This document shows, one piece after another, positions 49,355 to 53,039 of a stretch of DNA of 53,039 nucleotides. This stretch comes from Corynebacterium sp. (lineage in GTDB: Bacteria > Actinomycetota > Actinomycetes > Mycobacteriales > Mycobacteriaceae). The DNA is taken from the NCBI RefSeq assembly GCF_030826625.1, contig NZ_JAPJNQ010000006.1:1-53039 (forward strand), in the 5' to 3' direction. Within the stretch, counting starts at the first letter, position 1. Each line of letters opens with the position of its first letter. The notes under the pieces were generated by a model. The model had not been told where the DNA came from. It ran no database searches and saw nothing but the letters and a program-made list of their open reading frames with translations. The position numbers and the translations under genes are program-made.

Positions 49355-50779
49355 CTATCGAGCTGTCACGGTGCCGAAAAGTCGCGCGACCGGCGCCAGG
49401 ACCATTGGGCGTGCAAGGACGGCTGCTGCCGTCGTTAGCGCTAATCCAATGACGAAGAAAATGAATCCGGTCCAGTTACCTGCGTACACGGTAGGGTCTG
49501 GATCGCCTTGTGCTGCCCACATGTGGTTGAGGTTGCGGAGTGCGCCCGTCGCAAAGACCATGAGCACGTGAATGACGATAAACACGGCAAAATACAGTGC
49601 GATCGGGAAGTGGAGTTTTCGTGCGATGCTGATTGGATAGAGTTTACTAAGTGCTTCTGATTTAGGCCAGAAGGCTGACATCCTGAACCCAGTGGCGATT
49701 GCCATCGGGGCGACGATGAAAACGGTGACGAAATAGAACAGCAACTGTAAACCGTTGTAATGCACCCAACCATTTTCTGTGGGCCAATCTAACGAGGCGT
49801 ATTGCAACGCAGCGGAAGCCGCATGCGGAAATATATCGAGGCTGGTGGGAACGATACGAGCCCAATGTCCCGTGGCGAAAAGCAAAACAAAAAAGACTGC
49901 ACCGTTGATGATCCACAGCAGGTCAATGACCAGGTGAATCCAAATTGTCAGGCTCATTTTTTGTGAAGAATTATTTTTCGGAGCCCAATAAGCAGGGGCT
50001 TTGCGCTCATAACGGATTGAAATACCAGTCTTGACGATGAGCGCCATGAAAAAGAAGTTCAAGAAATGCTGCCATGACAACCATGCGGGAATACCGGTGG
50101 GGGTGCTGCCCGGGAGTCCGGGGTGTCCGTTGTAATCCGCGATAAAGTTCGCGCCCGTGTCGGTGCTCAGGAACCATCGCGACGATAACACGATGATCGC
50201 AGCCACAAGGATGATGCCGCCGAGTATAAGCGCACCACCACCGAGCCATTGTCGTGCGCTAAAAGGACCATACTCGCGGTCGAGAACTGGGGTTTTTTCT
50301 GTGTTCGTGTTCGAGGGGGCTGCTGAATCTTTTGTTGATGGTGAATTAGATTCTGGACCAGCTGCGTGCGCCGGGCGTTCTGGTGCAGCGGGAGCCTGAG
50401 TCTCTGTCGCAGCAGCTTGGGTCGCTGTAGCTTGGGGCGCAGCAGCCTGGGTCGCTGTTGTGGTGGCGGCGGCTGCGGCATCGGTGGTGGTATCGGCGGC
50501 TTTGGCGACATCGGTTTCTGCGGGGGCAGGCGGTGCGGTCGAAACAGTTTCGATTCCGGCTTCCTTTACGGGCGGCCAAGGTGCACCGCCAGCCAGGCGG
50601 GGAAGTCCCTGCCTGAGGCGGACGCTAGATTCCGTTTGCGTCGGCATAGAGGAAGTAGCATCGGCAGCCTGCCCACGCTCGGTGAGAGCTTCGTCGAGCT
50701 GTGCGTTGCCAACGGGCGGCCAAGGTGCACCGCCTTCGGTGCGTGGCAAACCGCGGCGAAGGATTGGCGTAGAAGACAT
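49355..50779 (-). CDS. Di-heme cytochrome b-type membrane protein with PWPP motifs
   Basis: A 474-residue protein. The N-terminal about 170 residues are soluble: two copies of a GLPRxxGGAPWPPV motif (about residues 10-23 and 58-71), then an Ala/Thr/Gln-rich linker. The membrane domain (about 175-470) has 5 helices with candidate heme ligands in SWQHFLNFF, TIWIHLVIDLLW and RKLHFPIALYFAVFIVIHV. It fits the b561-like cytochrome b/b6 family. It starts 3 bases after etfA. Inferred role: electron acceptor for the electron transfer flavoprotein. Confidence 0.82.
   Translation of the reverse strand: MSSTPILRRGLPRTEGGAPWPPVGNAQLDEALTERGQAADATSSMPTQTESSVRLRQGLPRLAGGAPWPPVKEAGIETVSTAPPAPAETDVAKAADTTTDAAAAATTTATQAAAPQATATQAAATETQAPAAPERPAHAAGPESNSPSTKDSAAPSNTNTEKTPVLDREYGPFSARQWLGGGALILGGIILVAAIIVLSSRWFLSTDTGANFIADYNGHPGLPGSTPTGIPAWLSWQHFLNFFFMALIVKTGISIRYERKAPAYWAPKNNSSQKMSLTIWIHLVIDLLWIINGAVFFVLLFATGHWARIVPTSLDIFPHAASAALQYASLDWPTENGWVHYNGLQLLFYFVTVFIVAPMAIATGFRMSAFWPKSEALSKLYPISIARKLHFPIALYFAVFIVIHVLMVFATGALRNLNHMWAAQGDPDPTVYAGNWTGFIFFVIGLALTTAAAVLARPMVLAPVARLFGTVTAR
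50568..50734. repeat. 23-bp direct repeat in the cytochrome b gene (two copies, 144 bp apart)
   Basis: An identical 23-bp sequence is at 50568-50590 and 50712-50734. The offset of 144 bp keeps the frame and encodes GGAPWPPV in both copies, showing a recent duplication of 48 codons or strong conservation of the motif. Confidence 0.85.
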
Positions 50780-50782
50780 GGA

Positions 50783-51754
50783 TTATCCCTTTCGCTGCTC
50801 GAGCAGCGCGGTAAGCTGCGGAACGACTTCAAAGACATCTCCGACGACGCCGAAATCAGCGACCTCAAAAATCGGCGCCTGTTCATCTTTGTTCACGGCG
50901 ATGATGTGTTTCGAAGCTTGCATGCCCGTAAGATGCTGCAGGGCCCCGGAAATACCTAACGCGAAATAGAGGTTTGGCTGGATCGAGGTGCCTGCTTGAC
51001 CAACCTGTGCCGAACGGTCGACACAGCCAGCATCGACCGCTGCCCGGGAAGCTCCGATTGCTGCGCCCAGTGCGTCGGCAAGCTTTTCGACGGCGCCGAA
51101 TTCTTCTTTTGAACTAAAGGCACGTCCGCCTGATACGACGGTTTTAGCGCTGGTTAATGCTGGTCGTGTCGCCGAAGACTCGGTCTGAATAATTTCGGTG
51201 ATTGTGGCGTTTTTTGTGCGTGCATTCACGTTTAGCGACACGATCTCGCCGGCACTTGCCTTAGCACGAACTTCAACAACACCAGGTCGCAGCGTGATGA
51301 TTGGCGAGCCGAAAGTTGCGGCAGAGGTGACTCGGTGGCTGTCACCGAGGACTGAATGGTAAGCGATAATTCCTTCTTCATCGCGGTCGACGCCGGTGAC
51401 GTCTGTAAGCAATGCTTGTTTTAGTCGTACCGATGCGCGTCCCGCAAGATCACTGCCGAAGGAATCAGCTAAACACAGCGTGGCCACAGGAGAGAATTCC
51501 GCAGCGGCTTGTTCTAAAGCATCGATAGCGAACCCAAGCGAAGCCTGGGCGGAATCTGCGGTAGCTATATAAGCGGCACCAGCTTGAGCGAGCAAATCTT
51601 GAGATTCCTTGCTGATTTCTGCCGACGAAATGGCTAAAACGACAGGAGTGCCGATGGTACTGGCTGCGCCACACAATTCGGCTACAGCCTCGGGGGTGGC
51701 ACCATCTGGAGATAAATCGCACGCGACGAGCACACTGTTGTCCGGGTAGGTCAT
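50783..51754 (-). CDS. etfA: Electron transfer flavoprotein alpha subunit
   Basis: A 323-residue FAD-binding subunit of the soluble electron transfer flavoprotein, which takes electrons from dehydrogenases. The C-terminal FAD domain has VSGGRAFSSKEEF, VGQAGTSIQPNLYFALGISG and HLTGMQASKHIIAVNKD (FAD contacts). AGGAG precedes the ATG. It follows etfB by 21 bp. N-terminal residues are diverged. Confidence 0.94.
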   Translation of the reverse strand: MTYPDNSVLVACDLSPDGATPEAVAELCGAASTIGTPVVLAISSAEISKESQDLLAQAGAAYIATADSAQASLGFAIDALEQAAAEFSPVATLCLADSFGSDLAGRASVRLKQALLTDVTGVDRDEEGIIAYHSVLGDSHRVTSAATFGSPIITLRPGVVEVRAKASAGEIVSLNVNARTKNATITEIIQTESSATRPALTSAKTVVSGGRAFSSKEEFGAVEKLADALGAAIGASRAAVDAGCVDRSAQVGQAGTSIQPNLYFALGISGALQHLTGMQASKHIIAVNKDEQAPIFEVADFGVVGDVFEVVPQLTALLEQRKG

Positions 51755-51775
51755 GGAAATTGCTCCTAAAACGGC

Positions 51776-52597
51776 TTAGATTAGCTTTTTGCTCTCGAGG
51801 TATTCGACGATTTTTTCTGCACCGGTACCGTCGTCGTGTATCTTGCTGCCTGCCTCGCGCGGTGGTGCTTTCTGCACGGCAGTCATGATGGCGCGGGGAT
51901 GGGAGAAATCTTCTGCGTTGACGCCTAGCTCATTCAGACTGAGCGTGGTAACCGGCTTTTTCTTTCCCGCCATGATCGCTTTGAAGTTCGGGAAGCGTGG
52001 TGCTGGAAACGCGTCAGTGACTGAGACTACGGCTGGGCAGGCTGCCTGCAAGGTCTGGCGTGCGCTCGTGGTGGTTCGGGACGCTTCGAGAATCAAGGAA
52101 TCGGGTTCGCGATCGGCTTGGATGGTTAAGGAGGCTAATCGACTCAGTAAAAAATATCCAAGATGTTCGGCCAACATGGCCGGTAATGCGCTGGATGCGC
52201 CATCCGTTGATGCATCACCAGTGATCACTAAATCGTAGCCGCATTTACGGATAGCGGCAGCAAGGACTTCGGCGGTTACCGTAAGGTCTGCTCCGAGCAA
52301 AGCTTCGTCGTGAATATGCACGGCTTCATCAGCACCGAGGGATAACGCTTTACGGAGTGAAGAAAGCGCTGCTTCCGGCGCCATCGTCACGGCATCGATC
52401 GTGATTTCCTCGTTGAGTGCTTCGGAGTACTGCTCCCTTAGCTGTAGCGCAGCCTCGACCGCGCGCTCGCTAATTTCATCAAGGCTCAACTCGACGTTGG
52501 ATTCGCTGTCGTGTCGTTGCACAAGACCGGTTTCTAAGTTCAAAACCCGTGGCTTGGATGTGTCCGGCACTTCTTTTACGAGAACTGCTATACGCAC
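51776..52597 (-). CDS. etfB: Electron transfer flavoprotein beta subunit
   Basis: A 273-residue subunit that binds AMP and docks dehydrogenase partners. It shows MRIAVLVKEVPDTSK at the start, LDEISERAVEAALQL, GDASTDGASSALPAMLAEHLG and the signature region EASRTTTSARQTLQAACPAVVSV. The start is GTG 52597 with AAAGGAT upstream. It is the first gene of the etfB-etfA-cytochrome b-hydrolase run. Confidence 0.94.
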   Translation of the reverse strand: MRIAVLVKEVPDTSKPRVLNLETGLVQRHDSESNVELSLDEISERAVEAALQLREQYSEALNEEITIDAVTMAPEAALSSLRKALSLGADEAVHIHDEALLGADLTVTAEVLAAAIRKCGYDLVITGDASTDGASSALPAMLAEHLGYFLLSRLASLTIQADREPDSLILEASRTTTSARQTLQAACPAVVSVTDAFPAPRFPNFKAIMAGKKKPVTTLSLNELGVNAEDFSHPRAIMTAVQKAPPREAGSKIHDDGTGAEKIVEYLESKKLI

Positions 52598-52746
52598 AAT
52601 CTATCCTTTCAGTGAATATCCTTAATCCTTAAAACCTTAGATGTCACCTTGTATTGCCACGTAATCGGCCGACGAATACAACGTTTAGGTTTGCCTTGTG
52701 TGTTGTGCACACTTCCTTGATTGGCAACCAGTCTGCCCTTTGCTGG

Positions 52747-53039
52747 CTAGGCGTTGCTAGCAGGTGCCAATAAGTCAAGGGTCCGTTGTTCCCGATTATC
52801 TGGTATTTCTGCACTCAACACCGCCAGCGCGGCGTCTGCAAGCATAATTGCTTGTTCCGGCAAGCTGTCCTCGCGTAGGGGTTGCGGGGCTACGCCGTTG
52901 TTGGGGCGCATTTCAATGACGGAGAGAGCTAAATGAAACGGCAGATCGACACGGAGATCTTGCTTGCCGACGATTTCTGCCGCAGATTGGCGGAAATATT
53001 CAGCCAAGCGTGCTTTCTGCTGGTGGTAATCATCAAATT
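52747..53039 (-). CDS. amtR: AmtR nitrogen regulator (C-terminal part)
   Basis: The last 96 residues of a TetR-family protein running off the right edge; the DNA-binding domain is outside. The sequence DLPFHLALSVIEMRPNNG followed by DSLPEQAIMLADAALAVL closely matches, from memory, the C-terminus of C. glutamicum AmtR, the master repressor of nitrogen-starvation genes controlled by GlnK. Its position a few genes after purH also fits. No internal start should be used; the frame is open to the edge. Confidence 0.85.
   Translation of the reverse strand, partial: FDDYHQQKARLAEYFRQSAAEIVGKQDLRVDLPFHLALSVIEMRPNNGVAPQPLREDSLPEQAIMLADAALAVLSAEIPDNREQRTLDLLAPASNA

Overview
The window is chromosomal DNA of a Corynebacterium species. 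The gene families and their order match the well-known Corynebacterium layout: xpb and its partner, rpf1, a cspB-type gene, serC, gltA, an FKBP, mctBC, thyA/folA/mycoredoxin, cysQ, lhr-nei2, pgi, chorismate mutase, pcrA, M23 peptidases, a PerM homologue, purN-purH and amtR. Mycothiol-type redox (a mycoredoxin), Rpf, SepH, DUF6928 and PerM families support a mycolic-acid actinobacterium. No species is assigned. I see no insertion sequence, prophage, CRISPR array or rRNA, and only one tRNA.

Layout. Positions 1-4500 hold the XPB helicase (cut by the left edge), its helicase-associated partner and a 60-residue protein. Positions 4695-6903 hold the resuscitation factor, a cold-shock protein behind a long leader, and a DUF2771 membrane protein. 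Positions 6957-13883 hold a glutaminyl cyclase lipoprotein, a purine permease, an RNA methyltransferase, DUF6928, SepH and SerC. Positions 14257-19371 hold citrate synthase, FKBP, an aldo/keto reductase and the monocarboxylate uptake pair mctBC. Positions 19535-24486 hold a PBP-like serine hydrolase, a Tat-exported DUF1906 protein, tRNA-Arg(CCT) and the run cysQ-thyA-folA-mrx1. Positions 24517-30289 hold the DNA repair pair lhr-nei2. Positions 30321-35259 hold a His-rich secreted amidase, a His-rich metal exporter and pgi, packed as one run. Positions 35644-37967 hold an OsmC protein, an acyl-CoA-dehydrogenase-fold enzyme and a flavin reductase behind a perfect McbR-type operator. Then come chorismate mutase, PcrA, two M23 peptidases, a PerM homologue, purN and purH. 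From 47724 to 52597 lies a block placed between purH and amtR: a TetR regulator facing etfB-etfA-cytochrome b-hydrolase. The window ends in the C-terminal part of AmtR.

How the genes work together. Most are housekeeping: central carbon (gltA, pgi, mctBC), serine, folate and purine synthesis, DNA repair and cell-wall remodelling. The most interesting parts are: (1) the OsmC / acyl-CoA-dehydrogenase-like / flavin reductase set, whose operator suggests a sulfur-scavenging two-component monooxygenase; (2) the etfBA-cytochrome b-hydrolase cluster, which looks like a route from electron transfer flavoprotein to the membrane; (3) a histidine-rich zinc-type amidase and exporter run; (4) a 9-bp direct-repeat motif shared by several secreted cell-wall genes, resembling MtrA sites. 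All regulator assignments rest on motif reading by eye and on known Corynebacterium consensus sites.
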